Source: Cristatella mucedo (lineage: Eukaryota; Bryozoa; Phylactolaemata; Cristatellidae). From it: a stretch of DNA of 54,689 nucleotides. Both the position numbers and the translations under genes were made by a program. The notes under the pieces are model-generated. The model was not told where the DNA came from and did not search any database. It was given only the letters and a program-made list of their open reading frames with translations. The DNA lies in the NCBI GenBank assembly GCA_009760855.2, contig WPIO01000218.1, positions 188,001 through 242,689 on the forward strand, written 5' to 3'. Positions 41,565-51,745 of this stretch are shown here, in pieces; the stretch's first letter is position 1; the number at the start of each line of letters is the position of its first letter.

Positions 41565-41725
41565 GGTACAGAGAGGAGGCTGTGTCTGTCATAGAGGAGG
41601 CTGTGTCTGCCAGAGAGCAGGCTCTGTCTGTCATAGAGGAGGCTCTGTCTGTCATAGAGGAGGCTCTGTCTGCCAGAGAGAAGGCTCTGTCTGTCATAGA
41701 GGAGGCTCTGTCTGCCAGAGAGATT
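41565..41725 (+). repeat. 21-bp minisatellite coding coiled-coil heptads
   Basis: Units of the type GAGGCTCTGTCTGTCATAGAG or with CTGTCTGCCAGAGAG, about seven to eight in tandem. Each unit codes seven residues, so expansion keeps heptad phase. Confidence 0.85.
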
Positions 41726-41844
41726 GCGGCGGCTGGGAAACCACTGGTTGAGAGTGGGACAGCACCGGTGGCCTGCGAGTCGGCGCTAATGGTCTCAGAG
41801 GCGACGTCGAAACGGAGCCAAGCGTTAGCGTCGGGGGAAGTTAG

Positions 41845-42590
41845 TGGCAGCCTCCACAGTGTCAGCTTGCATAAGCAAGCAAAGGAAGAATCACTTGGAC
41901 CTACTGAATGCTGTGATAAATATGTGCGTTAATAAGTCTTTTTAAATTTGATCAAGTAAGTGCATGTACTGACGTAAGTTGGAAAGAATTCCAAGCTGTG
42001 GGAGCATACAAACTGAAGGCGTAGTCTGCAAAGGATTTGAGATTCATTCAAAGTAAAGGTAAACGATGTCATTCCGAAATTGAGTATTGCAATCATTAGC
42101 CTGGTATCCAGCCTATCTTTCAGATATACTACCCCATCAGGCCAAGCATCGAACTACCCGCTTTTCGGAATCCAACAGTCTAGAAATACCTCGTACAAAC
42201 CTTAAATCCTTTGGAGACCGTGCAGTTAGTTCGTATGCTCCCACAGCCTGGAACTCCCTGCCGACCTGCGTCGGAACATCCCCTGACCTGACCACATTTA
42301 AAAGGAACCTAATAACACACCTATTTAGGACAGCATTTAGTGGGTCCCTGTGATTTGTCCTTGATGTGCTTATGCGTGCTGACACTGTGCATGCTGCCAC
42401 TAACCACATTTGCATGCTGACCCTGTGCATGTCACCCCTAACCATGTTATTCATTTTGTTTGTTTTTTAAGCATGATTTTATTTACCATTCAATTGCATT
42501 TCACTTTGCAGCAAATGTAAAGCGCCTAGAGAGAGATTAAGTTCTCTGAGGGCGCTTTATCAAGTGAATTATTATTATTTTTATTATTAT
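41845..42590. mobile_element. Two LINE-B fragments, head to head
   Basis: 41845-42055 is a diverged minus-strand LINE-B 3' part (GTGGCAGCCTCCACAGTGTC, GTGGGAGCATACAAACTG). From 42100 a plus-strand LINE-B codes AYLSDILPHQAKHRTTRFSE to SGSL (stop at 42351-42353) and runs through the 3' UTR to the hairpin 42520-42557 and (ATT)n. The second is among the best-preserved ends. Confidence 0.8.
42520..42557 (+). repeat. LINE-B terminal hairpin (representative)
   Basis: AAGCGCC (42520-42526) pairs with GGCGCTT (42551-42557); the inner AGAGA pairs with TCTCT around a TTAAG loop. The same hairpin ends every LINE-B copy and, in variant form, the S1 SINE. It is probably the RT recognition structure, as proposed for stringent L2/CR1-type LINEs. 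Confidence 0.75.
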
Positions 42591-42814
42591 CTGGTTGGGA
42601 ATTAGATATGCTATTTAGGCTCGTGCCAAAGAATGAAGAGACCTATTATCATTGAACTGATTGTCGATACTTTGGGTACGAATTTTGTTTTTCCGATGGT
42701 TTGTTATTCACGGAGAACAGCAAAGAAGGCTCAGTAGTGCCGATGTGAGCATTATCCCATCAAATTTCTGAATTACACTAGCTTAGTCCATGACTGGTGA
42801 TACAAATACACTTC

Positions 42815-43612
42815 ATTAAGCGCCATCAGAGAACTCAAGATCTTTCTAGGTGCTTTACATCTAGTATATGGCAAGTAAATTACATACTGTTAAGTTTACT
42901 CTTATCCTCATTCAGTTTTAGAAAGTGTCTACCGTCCGAGCATACTCCTAACAGTTTCGTAAAAGCAACCATGGACTTGACCAACTACTAACGGCACGGT
43001 AAGTATGAATGTGCACTATGTGCACTCTAACTAAAAAGGTAAATTTATGGCAGCCGTCAAACTTGCTGGGACTAATAGGCCTTCTTTACTGTTCTTCGTG
43101 AATACCGAACTATAGGGGGAAATAAGTCACGTCTAAAGTATTGGCTATCACTTCAATGCTGAAGACTCCCAAGCCTACTTTTTGTTTATACCACCGGAAT
43201 CTGGCACAGCGATAGATAAACTGAACACTAGTCTTTCACACATCCGGTCAGATACAATCAATTCATCACCCTCAGTCCTTTGCTACACATCAATGTACCA
43301 TTCAAAGCCACTCTCTGAGACCACTTCTGAAAGCTTGCAAATGAGGATTTCTAGTAACCGACCAGACTTATTTATGCCTACCGTTGACCCTTTTAGACAC
43401 TTAAAATTGAAGCCGCTTTCAGGTGCATACAGTGGCACAGCCTCTAGCTTCGCAAGTGGCATTCGCCACTTTGCCCATGATCGTCTACCTCGGACTACTG
43501 CCACCTTAATCCATGTTCGGACCATAACCGACGGCGAATTTCTTTGCCACTTCCACTAGATGAGCTTTCGGCAAGTGGGCACAAAATAAGTGCTGCATGT
43601 GCTCTTTCTTCC
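42815..43612 (+). repeat. LINE-derived repeat R2, copy 2
   Basis: Very similar to 6170-6975, including GGTAAATTTATGGCAGCCGT and TGCACTCTAACTAAAAAGG. An open frame at 43182-43559 codes IPPESGTAIDKLNTSLSHIR, an RT motif C-flank. Its right end, at ~43612, abuts the Polinton PolB fragment. Confidence 0.72.
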
Positions 43613-44990
43613 ATCAAAACAATCTCTACCAACTGGAGGTTTCAATTTCCTATCAAGTCAAAAATTAAAGTTATGGAATGAAAATAAAAGCGATATAGTT
43701 AAAAAATTTAAACATTCATCAAATAAAGGTTATGTTCTTGAAGTTGATATACATTGTCCAAAAGATAAACGTGACTTATTTTCTGACTACCCTTTACTTC
43801 CTGAAAACCAACAGATGAAAAAGAATAAACACTTAGAGTATCAAAACTCTTTTAATAGAGGAAACGATCCAGTTGAAAAGTTAATATTAGATTTGGAACC
43901 AAAACAAAAATATGTTACTCATTATCTTAATCTTAAGAATTGTATTGAATCAGGGTATGAGTTGACATATATTCACAGAGTATTAGAAATTGATCAGTCC
44001 AATTGGCTAGAATCATACATTGATAACAACACAAAACTTAGAGGTAAAGCACCAAATGATTTCGAAAAAGATTTCTTCAAGTTATTGAATAATTCATTCT
44101 TTGGTAAGACAATGGAGAATGTTAGACATAGAAAGAATGTTGAGTTACTTAATGAAAATGTAGATAAAGAATTGGCTAAGATGAATAAAATTTATAGAAG
44201 TCCAAGATTTGTAGATAGAAAGATATTAACAAACAACATTATCTTCATAGAAAGTAGTAAGGAATCTGTAACTTTAAACAAACCTATTTATGTTGGGTTT
44301 GTATACTTGATTTATCTAAAGTATTGATGCAGAAATTCTATTATCTAACAATGAAAAAAGATACGGATCAAAAATAAACTTGATGTGTACTGATACTGAT
44401 TCACTTGTTATGGAGATATTTACTGAAGATTTTTATAAAGACTTTATTGATTACCCAGAATCATTAGATCTAAATATTTTTCCAGATGATTATCCATTTT
44501 GGAATGATGAGAAAGCAAAAAGTATTATTAAAGGAAACGGTAAAGTTGTTGGCAAATTTAAAGATGAGATAAAAGGTAAGGTAAAAGCAGCAATATTAGA
44601 TGAATGTGTTTTTCCAAGACCAAAACTTTACTCTTATACTATTTACACTGATAAAGAAGTATTTGATGATAAAGGAAAATCAATAGTAATAGTTAAAAAA
44701 ATTTGTGAGATGAATGAAATGCTTGATAAGGAGAAAGAACAAATAGGACAATCTAACAAAGCTAAAGGTGTTAACAAAAATGTTGTTGATAAACACTTGA
44801 AACATGAAGACTTTAAAACTGTTTAAATGAAAAGGTAGAAAATAAATGTGAACAATCATTGATTAGAATTGAAAAGCATATAATGTATACAATTAAGCAA
44901 AACAAATTAGCACCATCAGCTTTCGACTCAAAGTGATACTTGCTGGACTGTGGAATTTGCAGTAATTCTATGGACACCATAGAATTTCTG
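43613..44990 (+). pseudogene. Protein-primed DNA polymerase B, C-terminal part only
   Basis: It starts at QSLPTGGFNFL with no exonuclease domain and no motif A. The middle has GYVLEVDIHCPKDKRDLFS, VTHYLNLKNCI, LLNNSFFGKTMENVRHRKNV (motif B region) and VTLNKPIYVGF. A frameshift near 44305 is followed by the metal-binding motif C as CTDTDSLVME (44384-44413). Later blocks (EIKGKVKAAILDE, KGVNKNVVDKHL) end with a shift near 44825, then a readable segment to about 44990. These are Polinton/Maverick PolB landmarks. The gene replicates the element with a protein primer; this copy has lost its N-terminal half. Confidence 0.88.
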
Positions 44991-45074
44991 ATGCATTGAG
45001 TAACAATCTAAATCCAGGAAGAAGTAACACTTGTGATATTGGTGAATTAAAGAATATTAAAGCCCCTAATATAG

Positions 45075-45400
45075 ATGCCAAAACGAAAGAGTGAAGAAAT
45101 CATTGAACCTGAAGAAAAGTAAAAGTCGAACATGATATTCGCGAAACAACAAAATAAATGTATGAATTGCAAATAAAAATGGAGTATGATAGAGCAGAAG
45201 AAGAGTTAATTTTTTAGATGTCAGGAATACATTTATATTGATAAATAAAATTCATTATTATAGAAAAGGAAAAAGTTGAATATGAATACGAAGAGTCTGA
45301 CAATGAAAATGACTCAGATTACAATCCAGAAGAATCAGAATATGAATCTGAAGAGGAATACGAAAGTGATGAATATGAAAGTGAAGATGAATATAAATAA
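45075..45400 (+). pseudogene. Small gene P1 with acidic Glu/Tyr-rich C-terminus
   Basis: ATG 45075 directly follows AATATAG and reads MPKRKSEEIIEPEEK before the first stop. From 45263 another frame is very acidic (YEESDNENDSDYNPEESEY and ESEEEYESDEYESEDEYK), ending at TAA 45398-45400. Whether start and tail belong to one gene is uncertain. No counterpart in copy 1. Confidence 0.4.
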
Positions 45401-45443
45401 AACTACGTAAATAAAGAATATGAACTATAAAAAAACTTATATT

Positions 45444-45450
45444 TATATAG
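45444..45450 (+). promoter_or_regulatory. TATATAG motif before P2
   Basis: TATATAG ends one base before the ATG at 45452, the same spacing as at the PLA2 gene of copy 1. Confidence 0.5.
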
Positions 45451-45451
45451 A

Positions 45452-45727
45452 ATGGATGTTTCTAGAATTTTTAGTTGCGAACAATCAAGAGATATGGCTC
45501 TTAAAACTTTTTTATAAAAGTTAAAGAGAGTAGATCAAAGAATTATCAAGCATTCACTTGGCAAACTTATTATAGATTTGGATAGCTCGTACACTGCTGT
45601 TCTTGTTGAGATTTGCGATACCTGTGATAAACTCATGGAATGTAGAAGTAAAATAAATGAAATTTTGACAGAAGCAGATAAGAAGTCAAAAACTCCAAAA
45701 ACTAAACAAGTTGTGCAGATTAATTAA
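45452..45727 (+). pseudogene. Small gene P2, helical, unknown function
   Basis: A reading of 91 codons with one in-frame TAA near 45515. It contains IIKHSLGKLIIDLDSSYTAV and a Lys-rich end (ADKKSKTPKTKQVVQIN). No family recognised and no counterpart in copy 1. Its place beside PolB suggests a replication-side gene. Confidence 0.4.
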
Positions 45728-45757
45728 TTTGAATTAAATGATTTTTTCCTAGTATAT

Positions 45758-45922
45758 ATGGAAATAATAAATTGTACAATTATTAATGCAATTCAAGATA
45801 TTATTCATGGTTGAAAATTAAAATTTAATGATGAACTCATTAAAATTATATTTAAAATGTATATTCACGAAGAAAAATATGAGGAACTTAAAATGAAAGC
45901 AAGAGAGTTAACAAAGAATTAG
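45758..45922 (+). pseudogene. Very small gene P3
   Basis: Fifty-five codons from ATG 45758 (after GTATAT) to TAG 45920-45922, with one TGA near 45812. Contains KIIFKMYIHEEKYEELKMKA. Unknown function; may be chance. Confidence 0.3.
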
Positions 45923-45953
45923 ATGTTTTGTATTTTTTAAATTAGTATAGGAA

Positions 45954-46525
45954 ATGTCAACAGTAACTGAAGTAACTGACCCAAATCTTGCTACATCTGC
46001 AACTCTGCTTAAAGCATATGTTGACTATCTTGTAAAGTCTAGAATGACTGCTTATGATCAACAGACACTCGATTCAGATATCTCAATTATGACAGATACC
46101 TCTGTTAAAAAGTTGTATATTGATGAGTGTGACATTGAAGCACAAAAAGTAATTAGTTCAGGAATGGCAAGTATAACAAGTGATCTTGAAGCATCAGTTA
46201 GAACTAAAGTTGATACTCTTCTTGATACACCTGGAGAAATCTCTAGTTATACAACATGGATTGCTAGCCAACTGCCAACACTTTCAACAGTTATCTCAGG
46301 CGTTGCAGGAAAGAAACCTGATATATCTGGAATGGTTAGGATGAATGCTATGCAATTCTACCTGATATCTCTGATGGAACTAGTGCCAGACAAAGGGCAA
46401 CAATTGCTGCTATAGCTGCCGCCGCACTAGCTCCAGTTGTCGATCCACTTGCTTCAGTTGTCGATCCAACCGCTTTAGTTTCTGATACAATTCCAACAAC
46501 TACACTGTATATAATTTATTTATAA
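45954..46525 (+). pseudogene. Gene P4, unknown, with VDP repeats at the C-terminus
   Basis: ATG 45954 follows AGTATAGGAA. The open frame to 46415 codes a helical protein (LLKAYVDYLVKSRMTAYDQQ, SIMTDTSVKKLYIDE). A shift near 46350 leads to a frame with an Ala-rich helix and APVVDPLASVVDPTALVSD, ending at TAA 46523-46525. The helical start resembles a shaft or coiled-coil protein. No counterpart in copy 1. Confidence 0.5.
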
Positions 46526-46529
46526 AGAA

Positions 46530-46897
46530 ATGAATGTAGAAACTAGAAGTAAAGATTGTCTAACAGTAGCACAAGGTCAACAGAATATAAAGATTTGCTC
46601 ATATCCAATAGAGAGAATTGAAGATATTAGAAGCACACTTTTAGAAGCACTGAAACTAGTTTTGGAATGCAAAGCTTAAGGCGTAAATCACTCTGGAAAA
46701 AAATTGCATATATATTTACGAAAGTTAGACATTGATCAATCTTTTCTGAGTTTCTTAATAATTTGAAAAAAGATAAAATAAGTAGTATTAAATCAGAAGC
46801 ATACTCTAAAAAATTGAGTAAACAAAAACAATTAACAGGAAAAGAATGTAGTGTACCAGCAGAGCTTATTAAAGAAAGTTTAGATTGGAAAGTTTAA
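46530..46897 (+). pseudogene. Gene P5, small unknown protein
   Basis: It starts MNVETRSKDCLTVAQGQQNI after TTATAAAGAA; TAA at 46677-46679, then the same frame continues (NHSGKKLHIYLRKLDIDQS), and a shifted frame ends LIKESLDWKV at TAA 46895-46897. It ends tail-to-tail with gene A of copy 2. Unknown function. Confidence 0.4.
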
Positions 46898-47598
46898 ATA
46901 TCTGTTATTCTATAATTAGTATTAGGAGTAATTAGATTAGTAATAGGATTAGTTCCATGAGTAACAACACTGCTAATACCTGAATTGGTATTAGCTAAAT
47001 TTGTAGTGGAAAAAATTATACCATCAACTAGATTAATTTCAATAACAACTAAATCACTTGGAGTAACAAGATTACCATAGTTTAAAACATGGAAGTTTAA
47101 GGTTATAGTTTTAATAATATCATTATCAATATTAATATCATTGTAATTTAAATCAAACTGTGTTATATAGTTGCTTCATAATAACATATAATCACCATCA
47201 TTTCCATAATAAGACATATTAGCGAAATTAGAAACAAAGAAGTTTGGTGAATAAAATTTATGTAAGTAGTGTCTAACAATAATTTTTTTTTCTACATCGT
47301 CAATAATTATAGTAAATCTAACTTTAACAAAAGAACAGTTTACTCTAGTTAAATTATCATCCTTTAATATAATTGATCTTTGAGTTGTTTCACTTTCTCC
47401 ACGTGTAATGTAAAAGTTGTTTCCGCCAGAAATTGGTAATATTACTTCAGGTGCAATAGATAAAAGTCAAACAGCATTTGAAATACCTTTTATTTTTATT
47501 TTTAACTTTTTATAACTTAGCTTTCTATTGGGTGCATCAGATAGTTAGGTTAAACGATGATTTGCATTGAATGTATTTTCATCAACAGAGCTTGACAT
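46894..47598 (-). pseudogene. Left-arm gene A, copy 2 (beta-rich, unknown)
   Basis: A 234-codon reading from ATG 47598 (SSSVDENTFNANH) to TAA 46894-46896, broken by three in-frame stops but no frameshift. Contains ITRGESETTQRSIILKDDN, HKFYSPNFFVSN and YYGNDGDYML, shared with the truncated copy 1 remnant. Mostly beta and Asn-rich; likely a virion surface protein in the fibre operon (inference). Confidence 0.55.
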
Positions 47599-47633
47599 AT
47601 TTTCTATTTTCGTAAAAGTCAACGACCTGTAGC

Positions 47634-48177
47634 GAAGGGTATATTAATATTAGGATTTCTATTTCTTAAGTATATAAAATTTACATCAAGTGCGCTATGA
47701 ACTGAATTTATTTCACTTGAAACATGTAAAAAATAAAAAATATATAATTCATTTATATAGCGCCCCACGAGAACTTAGTCTCTATTCAGGCGCTTCACAT
47801 GTGCCTCGGGGCTCGAGCCCACGACCTCAGCCAGACCTTGGTTGGGGCGAGCACCTTAACCGCTAGACCAAACCAGCTCGGCGATATAGGTTATCTACTG
47901 TTAAATCACCATTTACTGTGAAATCTTCCTTAGTATCAGTGTACTCTTTTGTTGCAAAATCATTTCCTTTTATAGGAGCTAGTACATTGACATATTTTTT
48001 TAAGTTTGAAGATATATCACCTCTTATTACTTGATCTGAATATTTTCTTAAATAGTTGTTATCAGCAAACAATTTTTCAACAGTTTCTAATGAATCTATA
48101 TTATTTCCAATATTCAATATTTTATTTCCTGACATATCCAAAGTTCCAGTCATCTGTAATTTTTTTCTGCTAAGCAT
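47634..48177 (-). pseudogene. Fibre-like protein B, copy 2, interrupted by S1 SINE
   Basis: The N-terminal 95 residues (48177 to about 47882: LDMSGNKILNIGNNIDSLE, VNVLAPIKGNDFATKEYTDT) match copy 1 gene B. The reading then enters a minus-strand S1 SINE (47752-47880); a short coding tail (NSVHSALDVNFIYLRNRNP) lies beyond it. The start overlaps the stop of gene C as TAATG. Confidence 0.7.
47752..47880 (-). mobile_element. S1 SINE (tRNA-derived, LINE-tailed) inside gene B
   Basis: The minus strand reads a tRNA-like head with A box TGGTCTAGCGGTTAAGG and B box GGTCGTGGGCTCGAGCC, then AAGCGCCTGAATAGAGACTA and GGGGCGCTATATAAATGA, a variant of the LINE-B terminal hairpin. Confidence 0.88.
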
Positions 48178-49051
48178 TATGCTACTGCTATATAAGCAGA
48201 AATATTTATCTGTTTTTTGAACAAATATGATCCTGACATAAAAGCAGAAGAAGGAATTAATTTATTTCCAGAATCCAACATATAGCTTCCATACAACTGA
48301 TCATCCTGCGCTGTTAGTGTTGATGGAACTGGCAATAACACTCTCGCTATTCCTTCCACATTATACGTAACTCCAAGAACAACTATTCCTCTAGGGACAG
48401 CAATTTGGTTAGCAGGATTTACAGTCCAAGCTCCAGTAACTGTTGCACCATATATTTGCGTGCATTGTGAACTAGACATAACTCCTGTAAACTTTACAGT
48501 TGTAACATTTCCATTTACTTTGTGTAGATAAGTAAGATTTACTCCATCATTTGGGTTTACAGGATCTTTCTTTATAATAACTGGAAAACCATTCATATTC
48601 AAAGGACCATTCATTATTTGATTGTTATATTTTACAAATTTAGCATCCATATATGCAACAGTCGCAACGTTAGTTGATGATGGATTAGGTGTATTAGCAA
48701 TATTTAATGCTCCAGTTACAGTTAAATTTCCAATAACAATTCCACCAGTCTTTGATATTTTCGTATCAGCATAATCTTTTGTAGCAGCATCACTTGCATT
48801 AACCGGATTAGCAAGATATATCACTCTATGATTATTCATATCAAGATCACCGTCAGCAGTTGTTCCTCTAGATACTTTTGTGACAAAGTTTGTATCTAAT
48901 ACTTTCTGTTTATAACATCTGTAGGGTCAACAGGATCTCCAAGATTTTTTATTAGATTTTGATTCATATTTAAAGATCCATTCATAATATCTCCAGTCTT
49001 ACGAATGTAATTTTTTTGGTTAGTGTCTTTTCTACGATATTGAAGCGACAT
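48177..49051 (-). pseudogene. Fibre-like protein C, copy 2
   Basis: Likely start at 49051 (MSLQYRRKDTNQKNYIRKTG); the open frame 49099-48896 has an extra upstream part that is probably not used. A frameshift near 48897 leads to 48839-48177 with repeats IYLANPVNASDAATKDYAD, NGPLNMNGFPVI and KDPVNPNDGVNLTYL, and the C-terminal DQLYGSYMLDSGNKLIPSS head also present in copy 1. Confidence 0.7.
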
Positions 49052-49053
49052 TG

Positions 49054-50049
49054 TATACAATAGTAATAAGAAAATCAATATATGTAATATTACCAGCAAC
49101 TTTTAAATCATCTATCATATATGTGCATTTACCATCAATATTCATAACTAAAATAAGTGTACCAGAAACACCATAAGTGCTGTCACTATTTAACTCTAAA
49201 AATGCTAAAGTGGTATTTGAACACCAGAGAATACTTGATACTGTTTGTAAGTTTTTAATTGGACTAGCAACACAAGTTTTTAATGGTGTTGATTAGCCTA
49301 CAACTTGTCCTTGCTGATTAAAAACTGCAATATCTGAAGGAGTTGTCATTGATGTAGAAGTTTCTGTTCCAGTTCCATTTACAATTATATTAAATATTTT
49401 TAGCGAAACAACAGTTGTAAAGTCAGTAAGTCTTAAGTACAAAGTAGAACATTTATAAGAGTCAATAGATTGTTTTGTTGCAACATCTGAATCTTTCAAA
49501 GAGGTAGTTCTGTTTAATCCTAGGTCAAGAGTGCTATTTGAGTTGCCATTAAAAACTTGAGTCATACTTTTTAACAATCCATAGTTTATTGCTTTTTGAG
49601 GTCGAGAATCTTGATATGCAGTTCCATCAGCAGAATTTCCTGATATACCAGTGATATTTTTACAGTTTAACTGAGATAACAGTTTTGCATTGTGCTTTGG
49701 GAGTAAATCTGATAAACTAGAAACAGTTACTATCTCTCCTGAAACATTAGTTGCTATAGTATTTAAAAAGTTTGAATTTAGAGCATAATCTAATGTTATT
49801 GCGTCTCCATCATTCATTGGAAACCCAAGATTTGTAATACTGGTTTGGTCCAGCGGTTAAGGTGCTCGCCCCGACCAAGGTCTGGCTGAGGTCGTAGGCT
49901 CGAGCCCGGAGGCATTTGTGAAGCGCCTGAATAGAGATTAAGTACTACTGGGGCGCAATACAAATACAAATACAGATGAATTATATACTATTTCCATTTG
50001 CATCAAGGTCACTAAAAATATTAATATTAATCTTGCTAATATTATCCAT
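49054..50049 (-). pseudogene. Fibre-like protein D, copy 2, interrupted by S1 SINE
   Basis: It starts at 50049 and reads SKININIFSDLDANGNSI, then hits the SINE (49841-49974). It resumes at ITNLGFPMNDGDAITLDYAL (49840 downward), with the conserved INYGLLKSMTQVFNG block and a C-terminal STYGVSGTLILVMNIDG. A further stop lies near 49294. The stop seen in copy 1 (TAG in GTATAGAA) is TAC here. Confidence 0.68.
49841..49974 (+). mobile_element. S1 SINE inside gene D
   Basis: A full-looking copy: A box TGGTCCAGCGGTTAAGG (49847-49863), B box near GAGGTCGTAGGCTCGAGCCC (49888-49907), LINE-like tail AAGCGCCTGAATAGAGATTA and GGGGCGC, then (AATAC)n. It is opposite in orientation to the gene. Flanking duplication is not clear. 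Confidence 0.88.
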
Positions 50050-50059
50050 TCTTATATAT

Positions 50060-51140
50060 ATGAAGAAAATAAAAGGTGGTGATTTAAAATCTGGCATAGA
50101 TGCAACAAAAGAAGTATTATCAGGTACAACAACTGCAACTGAAATAGGTTCAAAAGCAATTATAAAAGTTGCTCCTAAGATTACAGTTAAGCTAAGTCTG
50201 CAAGCATCATATAAGATTGCAACTATTGTTCCAAAAGTTTTGCAGTCATTCAAAGTTATCGGCACTGCTACAAAAGCACTAGGAGGATTTCTATTAAGAA
50301 TAACAGGAATTGTAGATCTCGGGTTGTTTATAAAAGAAATCGTAGATGATATTGCTTCTGGAAAGTATGGCAATGTCTTTTGGAAAACAATTGCAGATAA
50401 AAAAGGACTGTCAAAAATGGTAGCAAGTTTAGAGGTTGGCTTTTACATAAACGAGATTTTGCTAGAAGCAGAAAAATCTAAATCTGATTGGTACTTAGAT
50501 CCTAGTAAGTTTCTTTCAGATACATTCGGAGAGGATGTGGTTTGGGACGCTTCACAATTAGATACAAAAGCTTGGAGTAAGAACTTTCTTGAACAAGATC
50601 AGGAGGATTTTTGCCTGCAATCATAGCAAATATAGCTTCTATCATTGGAGCAGTTGGCTTAGGTGTTTCTATAGCACTAACAGTAGCAGGATTGATTAAA
50701 AAAATAATCGACTCAACAATGTATACTGCAAAAGCTCCAAAAATGGATACACATGAAGAACGAATGAGTGCTTTGAGTTTTCAGAGTGAAAGACTAAAGA
50801 ATGCAATTGTAGATATAAAAAATATGATAGAATTACTTGATAGAAACATTAATATTGATCTGAGTGACAAAGTACAGAATAGTGAGGTGAAGAACAGATT
50901 GGATTATTTGAAACAAGGTAAACAACTTGTAGAAGTATCAGGAGTTAGCTGTTCAGATAAGTTAAAAGAAGATATAAAAAAGCAGAAAGTAGTACGATTA
51001 GAGGGAAAAAGTCATGCGATTATAAAGCTGAGTCTGTAATGCTACTTGCTAATCTGTTTTCGCAAGGTAAATCACAAGAAGAATCATATAACGAAATGAT
51101 AAAACTTTGAGATGAGTTGAAAAAACGCTGCAAGAATTAA
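50060..51140 (+). pseudogene. Gene E/F, copy 2
   Basis: The likely start is 50060 (MKKIKGGDLKSGIDATKE), 10 bases from the divergent gene D. The first part runs to a frameshift near 50600. The hydrophobic segment (IGAVGLGVSIALTVAGLI) and the DLSDKVQNSEVKNRLDYL domain then share one frame (50611-51039). A second shift near 50985 and a TGA near 51108 precede the final KKRCKN at 51140. Same architecture as copy 1. Confidence 0.62.
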
Positions 51141-51656
51141 AAGCCAGTGTACCTGACTAATTGATTATTTTCAGTAAGTGTATAAGTAAAATTCAATTGC
51201 GCAAATTGTAGGTGAAGTCGAATGGCAGCAAGGTCTCTTTTTTCAGAAGCTGTGACAGGATTTTCAAAATATCCCAAGTGGTATCTATGATTGTCAATTG
51301 AAATGCGTGCAATCCACTTTTTATTATGTGAATTCCAGTTTACACCAATACAATTTGAAGTATTATTTTTTTGTCTTCTTTTATTTCTTTGATTTTCTGA
51401 GTGAGTTGCACTTCTTAGATTACTTATTCTATTATCACTCCTGCCCAAATTCACATGATCAAGTTCATGTATTGGAAATTCACCAGTTGTTATTAGGTAT
51501 GCCAATTGATGTGCTTGATAATGTTTCCCATCAAATTTTATTCTTATATACCCAGTTATTTACTGTGCCGGCTTCTGCACCTGCCCTAACAATACCTCTT
51601 CTACCCACCCTCCAAAAGAATCTGCCAGTATCTGGATTGTAATCCAAAAGCTCCAT
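51137..51656 (-). pseudogene. HNH-AP2 endonuclease, copy 2
   Basis: The frame 51505-51137 carries the HNH core ELDHVNLGRSDNRISNLR and ENQRN plus an AP2-type domain (IGVNWNSHNKKWIARIS, YHLGYFENPVTASEKRD). An N-terminal piece (DYNPDTGRFFWRVGRRG, a typical pre-HNH segment) lies in another frame after a shift near 51533; start 51656 is a guess. It overlaps the end of gene F by 4 bases as in copy 1. Protein similarity to copy 1 is moderate, in line with the other genes. Confidence 0.82.
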
Positions 51657-51745
51657 CACTCGATTTCTAAAGCTAAAAACTTTATTTATTCTTAATATAT
51701 AATAGTTTAATTTGCCTTTAAATAAAAATTTAATTATGTATAGAA

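Larger units (their letters stand above)
40968..41850 (+). repeat. Dispersed repeat R1, copy 2
   Basis: Matches 2646-3400. The microsatellite here is (CA)n, (TGTA)n, (TA)n at 41007-41145. It is followed by IPDSVQEDYAKLCATLVK coding, a frame coding ELLPHSDLINAGWTEEANKS (41323-41526), and a 21-bp minisatellite at 41565-41725 coding heptads EEALSVI/EEALSARE. It then ends with AAAGKPLVESGTAPVACES. The heptad repeat is longer than in copy 1. Confidence 0.65.

Noticed and set aside
49841-49910. tRNA-like A and B boxes as a functional tRNA gene
   Set aside because: The sequence continues into a LINE-like tail and recurs at 47.8 and 38.4 kb, so it is the head of a SINE. No closed acceptor stem is visible.
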